Assembly (NCBI GenBank): GCA_036835375.1
Contig: DAITMB010000109.1
Span: forward strand, 1-17,253
Source: JANQTF01 sp036835375
GTDB taxonomy: Bacteria > Bacteroidota > Bacteroidia > J057
Direction: 5' to 3'
DNA length: 17,253 nt
Shown here piece by piece: positions 1 through 8,900 of the stretch. Position 1 is the first letter of the stretch. Every line of letters starts with the position of its first letter. The position numbers were made by a program, and so were the translations under genes. The notes beneath the pieces are model-generated. The model did not search any database. It was not told the DNA's origin and saw only the letters and a list, made by a program, of their open reading frames with translations.

Positions 1-1038
1 CAACACACTCAGCGCCAGGATGATTGCAGGGATTTCCGCGTCTCGGTGTTTGGGCAAGAGGTCAAAGAAAGGCCCGATGTTGACCCACATGAGGATCATG
101 AGAAATCCGCCGATGAGCAGGTTGTTGAGCGCCGTCTTTTGATAGAGTCCGGCCACTTCCTCCATTTTTCGCTCCTTGATTCTCGTCGCCAACAGGGGAG
201 CCAGGATGGCTTGAATGGATCGATTGGGCTTCGAAATGAGGGACGAAAAGTAAATGGCAATGGCGTAGCTTCCTGCTTCAGACTCCCCGAGAAACAGGCC
301 GATGAGGACCATGTCCAGACGGAAAAGAAGCAAGGCTGCCACCTCCGAGAGTGAGGAGTACAGCCCAAACTGGATCATGAGCCGCCCGATTTTCGAGCGG
401 AAAATCGACCAATCCACCTTCCATTTTAGCTGCAAATTGCGGATGTCCAGCATCACAATCAGGGCCGGCGTGTAGTGGGCCAGCACGTAGAGCAGCACCA
501 AAGTGTCGAACGTAAACCAGTCCAGGTAATAGGCCAAAATGAGGGCAGTGAGCACCACCCGAAGCACCAACTCAAAAGCCACCATAGGTATCACAGTCCG
601 AAACAGCGAAGAAGACAGCCCCCCTAGTGCCCGATAAATCAGGTAGGAGAGCATGAGCGGGATCAGATAGCTATAAGAAGAGGCGAATAAGGGAGAATTC
701 TCTGTGTAAGCCCCCACAAAAATGGGCTTGAGCAGAACCATGAACACACAAAGCAATGCCGATCCGGCAACGCCATAGATCACTAGGAAAAACATCATTG
801 AACCTTCGCGGGTGGGGTGCCCACGAAAGTAAGGGATGAAGCGCGTGATCATCTTGGGGGAGCCGAGCAGGGCAACTTCCGACCCCAGAATCATAAAGGT
901 CAGGAGCAGTTCCAGCAGACCAAATTGATCTTTGGTCAGAATCTCCGCAAACAGCACTGCCTTGTTGACATATCCTAGGGCTACTCCGGCGTAACTCCCG
1001 ATCAAATTCAGTGCGCTCTGCCTACGGATGATGCCCAT
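1..1038 (-). CDS. Polysaccharide/oligosaccharide flippase (Wzx/MATE-like), 3' part outside the window
   Basis: An open reading frame of 346 codons begins at an ATG at 1038 and runs without a stop to the left edge, so the C-terminus is missing. The protein begins MGIIRRQSALNLIGSYAG, followed by alternating hydrophobic segments (for example around LLELLLTFMILGSEVALLG and MMFFLVIYGVAGSALLCVF) and short charged loops. About eight or more membrane helices are visible. The start RRQSALN...G is typical of the polysaccharide-export flippases that move undecaprenyl-linked sugar repeat units across the inner membrane. An in-frame stop lies six codons upstream of the ATG, so the start is well fixed. It lies 71 bp downstream of the amidohydrolase gene on the same strand and could be co-transcribed with it. 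The substrate cannot be told. A MurJ-like or other MOP-superfamily transporter is the alternative. Confidence 0.8.
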   Translation of the reverse strand, partial: MGIIRRQSALNLIGSYAGVALGYVNKAVLFAEILTKDQFGLLELLLTFMILGSEVALLGSPKMITRFIPYFRGHPTREGSMMFFLVIYGVAGSALLCVFMVLLKPIFVGAYTENSPLFASSYSYLIPLMLSYLIYRALGGLSSSLFRTVIPMVAFELVLRVVLTALILAYYLDWFTFDTLVLLYVLAHYTPALIVMLDIRNLQLKWKVDWSIFRSKIGRLMIQFGLYSSLSEVAALLLFRLDMVLIGLFLGESEAGSYAIAIYFSSLISKPNRSIQAILAPLLATRIKERKMEEVAGLYQKTALNNLLIGGFLMILMWVNIGPFFDLLPKHRDAEIPAIILALSVL

Positions 1039-1109
1039 GGATACCTGCTGTCGTTCTCAGGGCAAATATGCCGAGAGCTGCGCGAATTACAGAACTAAAT
1101 TTTTCTGAT

Positions 1110-2405
1110 TCAGGGATTCCTTTCCAAAAACTCTTCGTAGAGCCGAATCTGGCGACTGCTCTGAGGCATGAGCCAGCCTTGGATGAAGACATGCCGAATT
1201 TGAGTTTTGGTCTCAAAGAGATCGCCATCGGTCACCACGAGGTTAGCTACTTTCCCCACTTCAATCGAACCCAGCCGATCGGCTACTCCAAAGATCTCCG
1301 CTGGCACGATCGTCACCGCACGAAGGGCCTCTTCGCGCCCCATGCCGTAAGCCGCCGCAAACCCTGCATGAAATGGCAAATTCCGGATGTTCTCTGCTCC
1401 GTCAGTGCGAAGGGCGACCTTGACCCCGGCTTGATGCATCAGGCCAGGATTGGCATAGGGACGATCGTAGCGGTCACTTTCTCGCGTCGGAAGCTCCAGC
1501 ACGGGCCCGGCGACGACGGGAATATTTGCCGCTGCCAATTCTTTTGCTACGCGCCAACCCTCTGCCACGCCCATAAAAATGATATCGGCCTTCTTGCCTT
1601 CTACCCACTGAATCGCTGACAAGATGTCTTCCGCAGTGTTCACTTCCAGGAGCAATTTAGCCTTGCCACTGACCACGGGGGCTAGTGCTGCCATCTCCGG
1701 GTAATAATCTTGAGCTGGTGCTTGATTAAGGCGATGCAGCGAGTCGATGCGGGCATAGGTTACTGCTTGATCCCACACTTCGTTGATACGCTTGAGTGCT
1801 TTTTCCTTGTCTTTTTCCAGTTCATCCTCTGTGCGATTGTCGCGCCGACCGCGTTTAGCTGTGCTGGGAAAGCGCAGGACCACTGCTTCGAAGCCCGCAA
1901 ACATGTCTTGTGGTGTGTAGCCATACAAGTCAATCAGGGCAGCTTGCCCGGGAAAATAACCGCCTTGAGGAACCGTCAGGGCAGTCGTAACTCCCCCCAT
2001 GCGGTTGACTGGGATGAGCACAGAGTTAGGATTGACTGCAGTGAGCGCCTTGACATGTGGCGACACATCCCCCACTTCGGTGAAGTCTTGAGTGAGGTCG
2101 ATCGATCCGATTTCAAACAGCCCGATCCTTGTGCCGCCGTCGATCATGCCAGGATAAATTTGCAACCCCGCACAGTCGATCACAGTTGCCCCCTCGGGCA
2201 CGGTCACTGCTTCCCCAATGTCTGCGATTTTTCCTTGGGAAATCACAATATCGCCCTGGATCGTGCCATTCGTCACCGTCTCAATGGTTCCGCCTCGCAG
2301 CACGAAGGCGCCTCCAGTGGCTTTGGGTTCTTGGGCAAAGAGTGCACCGGGCTGCGTGAGCAACCAAGTGCTTGCAAGCAACAACAGAAGGAGTCGTAGT
2401 GGCAT
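1110..2405 (-). CDS. Secreted amidohydrolase-superfamily protein (COG1228-like) with a degenerate metal site
   Basis: 431 residues. Residues 1-24 form a Sec signal peptide (a run of leucines, likely cut at ALFA/QE), so it should act outside the cytoplasm. The fold is recognisable: an N-terminal beta-sandwich strand (FVLRGGTIETVTNGTIQGDIVISQGKI, split around residues 34-60), the turn PGMID at 85-89, and the C-terminal segment EEALRAVTIVPAEIFG...GSIEVGKVANLVV typical of imidazolonepropionase-related amidohydrolases. Active members have D-x-H-x-H after PGxI; here the sequence is DGGTR, so both metal histidines are replaced. The histidines expected on the later strands are also absent (LLLEV, MGVAEG), while the Asp of the last strand is kept (RTDG, D335). 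It may therefore be non-catalytic or have an altered mechanism. It is the third gene of a minus-strand row of three related genes, 87 bp after the active-looking paralogue, which suggests a partner or chaperone-like role (inference). Confidence 0.85.
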   Translation of the reverse strand: MPLRLLLLLLASTWLLTQPGALFAQEPKATGGAFVLRGGTIETVTNGTIQGDIVISQGKIADIGEAVTVPEGATVIDCAGLQIYPGMIDGGTRIGLFEIGSIDLTQDFTEVGDVSPHVKALTAVNPNSVLIPVNRMGGVTTALTVPQGGYFPGQAALIDLYGYTPQDMFAGFEAVVLRFPSTAKRGRRDNRTEDELEKDKEKALKRINEVWDQAVTYARIDSLHRLNQAPAQDYYPEMAALAPVVSGKAKLLLEVNTAEDILSAIQWVEGKKADIIFMGVAEGWRVAKELAAANIPVVAGPVLELPTRESDRYDRPYANPGLMHQAGVKVALRTDGAENIRNLPFHAGFAAAYGMGREEALRAVTIVPAEIFGVADRLGSIEVGKVANLVVTDGDLFETKTQIRHVFIQGWLMPQSSRQIRLYEEFLERNP

Positions 2406-2492
2406 GGGTGGTGAATGTTGAATGGAGGGATTTTTTTTGAAGGATTCTATTGGTGATGCGGTGAGGCAAAATGGCGATCGGATTCCCTGAGC

Positions 2493-3944
2493 CTATTCTC
2501 CCATCAATTGCCAGACATCCTGCATACAGCGATCGTGGTCGTGCTCATCGTGGAGCACAGCACGCACCGCCTCGTTTGGGTTGGGATACAGGCGCAAGTC
2601 CGAGGGATCTTTTTCCCGGTCAAATCTCACGACACCATCCACAATGGTCATCTCAGGGATGGCATAGATCGAAAGCGGATGTTGGGAAAAAATGGCAATG
2701 TCCCCCTCTTTGCCTATCTCAATAGAACCCACCCGACGATCAATGCCGAGCTGCATCGCCGGATGAATGGTGATCAGGCGTAGGGCTTGTTCGTCGCTGA
2801 GCTGTCCATAGCGTTGGGTCTTGGCCGCTTCGTGGTAAAGATGGCGCATCAGTTCGGGGTCATCGGAATTGATAGAAGTGATTACATCGTTCTCAGTGAG
2901 AATCGTGGCATTAAAAGCCGTGGAGTAGTACACCTCAAATTTGTAGGACCACCAGTCAGAAAACACCGAAGCACTTGCTCCAAACGCGGCCAGCTCAGGT
3001 GCGACTTTGTAGCCTTCGTTCACATGCTGGAAGCAGATCTTGTCGATGCCGTAGTCTTTACAGACATTCATTAGCATCAAGATTTCATCTGCGCGGTAGG
3101 AATGGCAATGGATCAGGATCTCGCCCGATACAATGTCTGAGAGGGTTTCCAAGCGCAGATTGTAGGCCGGCGGAATGGCTTGGGGGTCTTGCTTAAGCGC
3201 AGTTTCGTAGGCTATCCAAGCCTCTCCATAGGCTTTTCCCTGCGCGAATGCTTTTCTAAAAACTTGCTCAATGCCCATGCGACTCCGGGGAGTAATGCTT
3301 CTGCCCAATCCGTGTACCCTGATGGGATTTTCGCCGAGGGCAAACTTGATTGTTCGGGGCGCATCGGCCATTTTGAGCGCCTCGGGGTCCGTGACACCAT
3401 AGCGCAATTTGATGGTTTCACACTGTCCACCAATCGCGTTGGCCGATCCGTGCATGGTGTGAATGGTCGTGACCCCGCCAGCCAAAGCTCGATAGAGACC
3501 AATGTCTAGTGGGTTCAGGACATCGCCAGTCGCAACCTCTGCCGTGATGGGGCTTGTAGCCTCATTTACCGCGTCGATTCCCACGTGGGAATGCGCATCA
3601 ATGATTCCCGGCATGACATATTTTCCTTCCGCATCAATGCGTGGAACGTCATCAGGTGCCCGGAGGTCTTTGCCGATTCGGGTGATGATCCCGTTTTCGA
3701 TCAGGATGTCCGTATCGATAAGCGTACCATTGGTGACGGTGAGCACTGTCGCACCTTGAATAAGCAGGCTGCCAGTCTGTGGCTGCCCAATCATGCATAG
3801 CGAGGCGAAAAGCAGCAACAAAGTGAAGGTCGATGGGAGAACATTCAGTTTGAAATCTGCCATTGATCGCGCAGAAGAACGATCGGTAATTTGCTGTGGC
3901 AGAACCCGGGAGATGGGATGAGATAGCGATTTCATATTTGACAT
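2493..3944 (-). CDS. Exported amidohydrolase (imidazolonepropionase-like, COG1228) with an intact metal site
   Basis: Up to 483 residues. This is the one member of the trio with visible catalytic ligands: PGIIDAHSH with H118 and H120, HCH at 279-281, FQH with H307, and the catalytic Asp in NSDDPEL (D361/D362). The C-terminal signature EQALRLITIHPAMQLG...GSIEIGKEGDIAIF is the standard end of the family. Family members hydrolyse C-N bonds (amides, cyclic ureas, dipeptides) using one or two metal ions; the substrate here cannot be told. The start is uncertain. The ATG at 3944 gives an unusual hydrophilic leader of 27 residues before MADFKLNVLPSTF plus a hydrophobic stretch, whereas the ATG at 3863 gives an ordinary signal peptide and is the better start in my view. 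No Shine-Dalgarno sequence helps to choose. It sits 67 bp after the upstream gene, consistent with an operon. Confidence 0.9.
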   Translation of the reverse strand: MSNMKSLSHPISRVLPQQITDRSSARSMADFKLNVLPSTFTLLLLFASLCMIGQPQTGSLLIQGATVLTVTNGTLIDTDILIENGIITRIGKDLRAPDDVPRIDAEGKYVMPGIIDAHSHVGIDAVNEATSPITAEVATGDVLNPLDIGLYRALAGGVTTIHTMHGSANAIGGQCETIKLRYGVTDPEALKMADAPRTIKFALGENPIRVHGLGRSITPRSRMGIEQVFRKAFAQGKAYGEAWIAYETALKQDPQAIPPAYNLRLETLSDIVSGEILIHCHSYRADEILMLMNVCKDYGIDKICFQHVNEGYKVAPELAAFGASASVFSDWWSYKFEVYYSTAFNATILTENDVITSINSDDPELMRHLYHEAAKTQRYGQLSDEQALRLITIHPAMQLGIDRRVGSIEIGKEGDIAIFSQHPLSIYAIPEMTIVDGVVRFDREKDPSDLRLYPNPNEAVRAVLHDEHDHDRCMQDVWQLMGE

Positions 3945-4011
3945 ACTTCGATGATCAAGGAAAAATGGGGCGTTGACAAGGCGCTGAGGTCAAAAGTAGT
4001 TCGGGAAAGAA

Positions 4012-5685
4012 TCAGGGAATGCGCTCTCCTTCGATGTCGAAGGTGCCAAAATTTCCAACAACGATGTTCCCCTGGAACTCATCGCCCTCCACCTCAAGTT
4101 CTACTTCTACCACGAAAGTTCCCCCACCACCGCTGACCGAGTAGCTGAAACTGACCATGTTGCCCTCCACCTCAATATTGTCCAGTGGCACGGATTCCCC
4201 CAATCTAGGACTGAAGATAGAGCCCTGGTAGTCTCCCTCTTCGCCTTTGAAGGTGATGGTGCCCGTGGTCGCGCCCTGCGGCGATTCCACTTCATAAGAC
4301 CATGCTCCGGCCAGTTCAATCGGTGTGGCATCCGCGCCTTGAGCAGCTTTTTTCTTTTTCTTTCCTTCGTAGGTAAACACCTCTCCTTCGACGATGGTCA
4401 TTCTCAGGGCATTTTTTTCACTGCCAAATGGCTGCTCCATCATAACCAGATTGGCCAGGTATCCCGGAGCGATCACGCCAGCGACTTTGCTTAGGCCCAG
4501 AAGTCGGGCTGGAGTGGTGGTGAGTGCCGACAAGGCCACATCTGGCGACAAACCCTGGGAGATCATCAGTTCGAGATTCGGCAGAATGTCCTTGGTCTTC
4601 ACCTCCATGGTCGCAAATCCATAGGAGACCTCTGCCTCAGTCAAAATAGCGGCTTGTTGGATCCGTTTCAAGATCATGTCTTGCTTGCGACGCTGGATCA
4701 TCGCTTGCTCTTTGCGGAGGGGGTCCGCAATCGTGTCTGGATCGGGAAGATTCTCTTGGAGGCTTGGGAGTTCCAAGGTCAAGAAAATCGGCAGATTGCG
4801 CCCGGCAAGTGTTTCTCCTAATTCCCAAGCTTCCGCCACTTCGCCAAGCATGAGAGAAAATCCGAGTTCTTCGGAAAGGTTCATGGCTCTTTGAATGCTC
4901 AAAAGGTCATTCGCTTTAAACATCACTGGGAGTTCCCGACGCACCACAGGATAGAGCGCTTTGGACTCAGGTGTAGGTTGTGGACGAGCTTTTCCGGCTG
5001 GGGTTATCTCATAGGAGGTTTCGTGCTTTAGCCCAAAGTCTGCTTGTCGATATAGTTGTTTCCATGTCGCCATGACGCCCAGCAAGTTGCTTGGATACAC
5101 GCCTTGGGCACCAACCCACTGGCTGAATAAGCTCACGCCCTCACGGTAGAGCATGGCCTCCGGTGTGCTGCCGTGAAGCAGGAGGATAGCTCCTTGGCCC
5201 GGCAGCATCCTGCCGCGAGGAACTGTGTGAGCCATCGTAAATCCAGCTTCCCGAAGGCTGGCGATGTCTTTGTGGTCAGGGTCAATCAGGGTCGCAGCGC
5301 GAATTTGTGGCTGGATACCTGCGCGTTCGGGGCTGGGATTACCCGGGTCGTCGACTCGCTCCGGCGTAGGCGCTTGTTCCGGTGCAGGGATTCCTGCGTG
5401 TGCCAATCCCGAAATGAATCCGGCATACACATACATCGAATCTCCGGGGATCACCCGCGCATTTCCGGGAATGACGACTTCTGGACCCATCCCTACAATC
5501 AATCCATCCCGAAACAACACAGTGCCGAACACAGCGGGCTGTCCCGGCGAAGGGATCACGTGAACCTCTGTGAGGGCGATGGTATTGGTCACTGGAGGGA
5601 GCGAGGTCTCTTGCGCGCTCGCGGTCAAGCAACCCGCGGCGACCCAGATACCGAGAAGGACCGGGGAGATAGGTCGTCTGATCAT
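4012..5685 (-). CDS. Exported amidohydrolase-like pseudoenzyme with a C-terminal beta-rich domain
   Basis: 557 residues. A signal peptide covers about residues 1-24 (cut at ASA/QE; AAGC at 16-19 makes a lipoprotein an alternative). Residues 30-440 follow the amidohydrolase layout: N-terminal strands with GTVLFRDGLIVGMG, then YAGFISGLAHAG at 87-98 where family members have PGxIDxHxH, then a C-terminal SPDVALSALTTTPARLLGL with GVIAPGYLANLVM. The Asp and the first His of the metal motif are replaced by Ser and Leu, and the last-strand catalytic Asp is also missing, so hydrolysis by the usual mechanism looks unlikely. After a lysine-rich linker (442-446), residues 455-557 form a separate domain full of alternating beta-strand pattern and the repeated signature GDYQGSI / GDEFQGNI, lipocalin-like in feel. 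It is the first gene of the row transcribed from the divergent region before the SNF2 gene. Substrate binding or scaffolding is inferred. Confidence 0.85.
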   Translation of the reverse strand: MIRRPISPVLLGIWVAAGCLTASAQETSLPPVTNTIALTEVHVIPSPGQPAVFGTVLFRDGLIVGMGPEVVIPGNARVIPGDSMYVYAGFISGLAHAGIPAPEQAPTPERVDDPGNPSPERAGIQPQIRAATLIDPDHKDIASLREAGFTMAHTVPRGRMLPGQGAILLLHGSTPEAMLYREGVSLFSQWVGAQGVYPSNLLGVMATWKQLYRQADFGLKHETSYEITPAGKARPQPTPESKALYPVVRRELPVMFKANDLLSIQRAMNLSEELGFSLMLGEVAEAWELGETLAGRNLPIFLTLELPSLQENLPDPDTIADPLRKEQAMIQRRKQDMILKRIQQAAILTEAEVSYGFATMEVKTKDILPNLELMISQGLSPDVALSALTTTPARLLGLSKVAGVIAPGYLANLVMMEQPFGSEKNALRMTIVEGEVFTYEGKKKKKAAQGADATPIELAGAWSYEVESPQGATTGTITFKGEEGDYQGSIFSPRLGESVPLDNIEVEGNMVSFSYSVSGGGGTFVVEVELEVEGDEFQGNIVVGNFGTFDIEGERIP

Positions 5686-5962
5686 ATGAATGTGGTAAAG
5701 AAAAGCAACAGAAGGGTATCGGAAGTCACTCCTTATCTCAAGAAGTACGGTACAAATGTGAAGATGAAGCTAAATTAAATCTGATCAAAACTTCTAATGT
5801 TTTAGAAATTGAATCTTGAGGGTATGAAACTGACTTTCGGAGATCGTGAATCGACGGAACACCGAGCCAGATTCTGTGGTTATGGTAATTGAAAGATGTA
5901 GGAAACTTCTGATATTTGATATCGGCCGAGCCCTCCTGAATTTTCATTTCCAATACTTGAAA
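5686..5962. other. Divergent intergenic region between the amidohydrolase row and the SNF2 gene
   Basis: 277 bp that must hold the promoters for both directions. I found no clear match to the Bacteroidota -7 motif TAnnTTTG with a paired -33 TTG on either strand. Two short inverted repeats stand out: TTCTAA/TTAGAA with a 4-base loop (5792-5807) and GATAT/ATATC around TTG (5911-5923). The latter lies about 40 bp before the preferred SNF2 start. If translation began at the GTG at 5846 or the ATG at 5882, part of this stretch would be coding. Confidence 0.5.
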
Positions 5963-8900
5963 ATGACTGAAGCGTATATAGAAAAATTAGTGGCACAGGT
6001 AAAAGTGCTTAGACCAGAACAAAAGATCGTCCTTCAAATTATGGCCCTGTCAGTTCGACCGCTTACTTCTGAGGGAGTGCTGAACATCGTAAGGAAAATA
6101 CAAGGTTCAGAATTTTCGGACTTCAGCCAAATAAGTAAGTTGGCTAAAAAAGAAATTGCGACTATCCAAAAGGAATTTGAAAAGTTGGAGTGGGCCAACC
6201 TTAAGTCCACATGGGAAGGGCATTACTTGAGAATGTGGACCCTTCCCACACTTTGGGAAAAGCTTTTCAGTTCACCAAGGTTGTTTGAGTATCTCATGTC
6301 TGCCGTATCACAGTCCCGCAACTATGGATATGGTTACGGGTGGTTCGGCGAGCACATGAAGCTACTTTTGAAGGCGCTGCGGTCTTCGGATGAGAAAGTT
6401 TTGGTCCAAGAACTCAAGTACCTCAAGCGAGACGCCAACTTTTTTGAAGAACTCGAAAGTCTGCACCCCAATCGCCTGTTGTTTGGGTCTTCCCTTGACA
6501 ACATTCTCACCAGTCCCCTTTCAGCAGCCCTGCGGATGGAGCTCATGGGGGAAATGGTATTGGATGCCATCTTCGATTGGGAATCCACAAAAGATTTCGA
6601 GCGAATTCTGGGCTTGATGGCATCACAGCCTGATTTGAGTCTTTTTAGTCAGAAGATGCTCGTAGATGTGGCGCTATTTCGCGGTGACATCCATCGAGCG
6701 CAGCACTTGATCAAGGAAATACCCTCCGTAAGTGAAGGAGAGGGATCTCAATGGAAAGGCGTTTTGGCCACGCTACAAGGCGAAGACGAAGAGGCACTCC
6801 AGCACTTCGAAGAGGCTGCCAAAAAGCTCAAAAAGCGAGGTGTACTCTCCGAAAGCACCTTGCTGTTTCACTCCGTGTGTTTACTCTTGCTAGGTAAAAA
6901 TGACTTAGTAGTGCAGAATTCGCACAAAAAATCTCGTTACCAAGCCATTAATCAGCTTCTCGCCTCCACTGCTCTTTTTCGTCAAAACAAAAAAACAGAT
7001 TCAATCTATCAGTGGAACCTCGGACACGCCGCAGGATCCAAACATCTCATGGGGGTATTCTTTACCTTCGTGGTGGGATACTGGAATGGATTGTTTGAAA
7101 AAGGACTAGGAGATGACGATCGTGAATCTCTCTTGAGACTATTGCAATACGCGCTAGAGGGTGATTATCCATTTATTGCCATTAATCTGCGGGTGATCCT
7201 CGACGAAACCACGCCTCACTGGCCAAGGAAAGATTATCCCGTCCTCCTGGGAGAAGCACACCTAGAGCCCTTCGTCAATCGCCTCCACATCGAAGATGCC
7301 TGGGAGCGGACACTCAAAGGGCTGCTCCTCATCACAGATCCCGGATCTCAAAGCTCCGCCGTTGACACCAACCAACGTGTGTCTTGGATGGTCGATCTTA
7401 GGACCAACTCCATTGAGGCCAAGGAGCAAAAAGTGCTCAAGAATGGCTCTTGGTCCAAGGGGAGAAAAATCGCTGTCAAGCGTCTATTTGACCCATCTTC
7501 CGAAGTAATCTTTAGCAAAAAAGACCTGCAAGTGGCCAAGGCATTGAAAATTGATCGTCCTCACATGTACGGCTACGAATCCTATGTGTGGGATTTCGGA
7601 GAGGCGATCTGGGCCTTGGCTGACCATCCTCACGTGTATTCGGCTGTTCAGGAAGACCTCCAAATCAAAATCGAAAAAGGAGAACCCAAAGTAATTTTGG
7701 AGGAATCGAAGCAAAGCTATGTCCTCAAGATGGACCCGCCAGTGACCAAGCCCGGCATATTTTGGATCAAGGAGACGGAAACTCGCTATGTTGTTTACAA
7801 TATTGACGCTGCACAAGGAGAAGTCGCGTCCATGATTGCAGGGGGGATCAAGTTCCCCAAAAAGGCGGAGGCTCAGTTGAAAACTGTCTTGGCGAATCTC
7901 TCCAATGTGATGCCAGTGCAGTCTGACGCTGAATTCGCCGTGGATTTGCCTGAAGTCGAGGCAGACTCGACTCCTGTGATGCAATTGTTGCAACTTGGAG
8001 AAGAATTCGCAGCGGATCTCTATGTGAAGCCATTTGGCTCAGAGCCGCCCTACCTCAAGCTGGGCGAAGGAAAAGACCTTCTCATCGGTGAAGTAGAGGG
8101 CAAGCGCGTGCAGACCCGCCGCGACATGGCCGCTGAAAAGCGAGGCAAAAAACATGTCATGGATCAATGCCCCGTCCTGGCTCGCGTCCCATCAGCGAAC
8201 ATGGAATGGCGCATGGGTGATCCAGAAGAGATGCTGGAGTTGATGCTGGAACTGGATCCGCTGGTGAGGGAAAAAAAGGTGATTGTAGAATGGCCCAAGG
8301 GCCAGGTCCTCAAACTCGCCGGAACCAGACATGATTTTGGTGACTTATCGATGAGAGTGGCCCGTAAAGCTGACTGGTTTGAAGTTTCAGGAGAAATGAA
8401 GGTGGACGAAGACACTGTCTTGGAGCTAAGTCATTTACTCACCCTCCTTCATAACCATCAAGGCAAAAATTTTCTTCAGCTCGACGACGGGCGCTTTCTC
8501 GCACTGACGCAGAAGCTTCGCGCCCAGCTAGACCAGCTCCAAGGCGTCATGAACCAGGGTCGAAAAGGCGATGGGATTCACCACCTCAACGCTTCCGTGC
8601 TGGAAGAAATGGAGGAAATGGGCCTTTCACTTCAAAAAGACAAAGCTTGGCGAGAGCAGGTGAAAAAATTGGCAGAGTCCCGCAAGTTTCAGCCAGTACT
8701 GCCTCAAGACTTGCAGGCAGACCTCCGGCCCTACCAACTCGAAGGCTTCCAGTGGCTCTCCCGACTCGCCCACTGGGGAGTGGGAGCCTGCCTGGCAGAC
8801 GACATGGGGCTCGGTAAAACCGTGCAGGCATTGGCTCTTCTGCTCTCTCGTGCCAAACTTGGTCCGGCAATGGTGGTGGCGCCTGCCTCTGTCACAAGAA

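Noticed and set aside
1710..2399. Plus-strand open frame of 229 codons
   Set aside because: It lies entirely antisense to the amidohydrolase gene at 1110-2405, has no recognisable domain, and its composition is that of a reverse-strand shadow. The same applies to plus-strand frames at 1068-1619 and 5173-5778.
1110..3944. A single amidohydrolase gene broken by frameshifts
   Set aside because: Each of the genes has its own signal peptide, start, full-length fold and stop, so they are complete paralogues and not pieces of one gene.
5846..5962. GTG-initiated 39-residue extension of the SNF2 protein
   Set aside because: The start is GTG, the peptide has no domain-like character, and the ATG at 5963 begins a regular amphipathic helix. 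The extension cannot be fully excluded.
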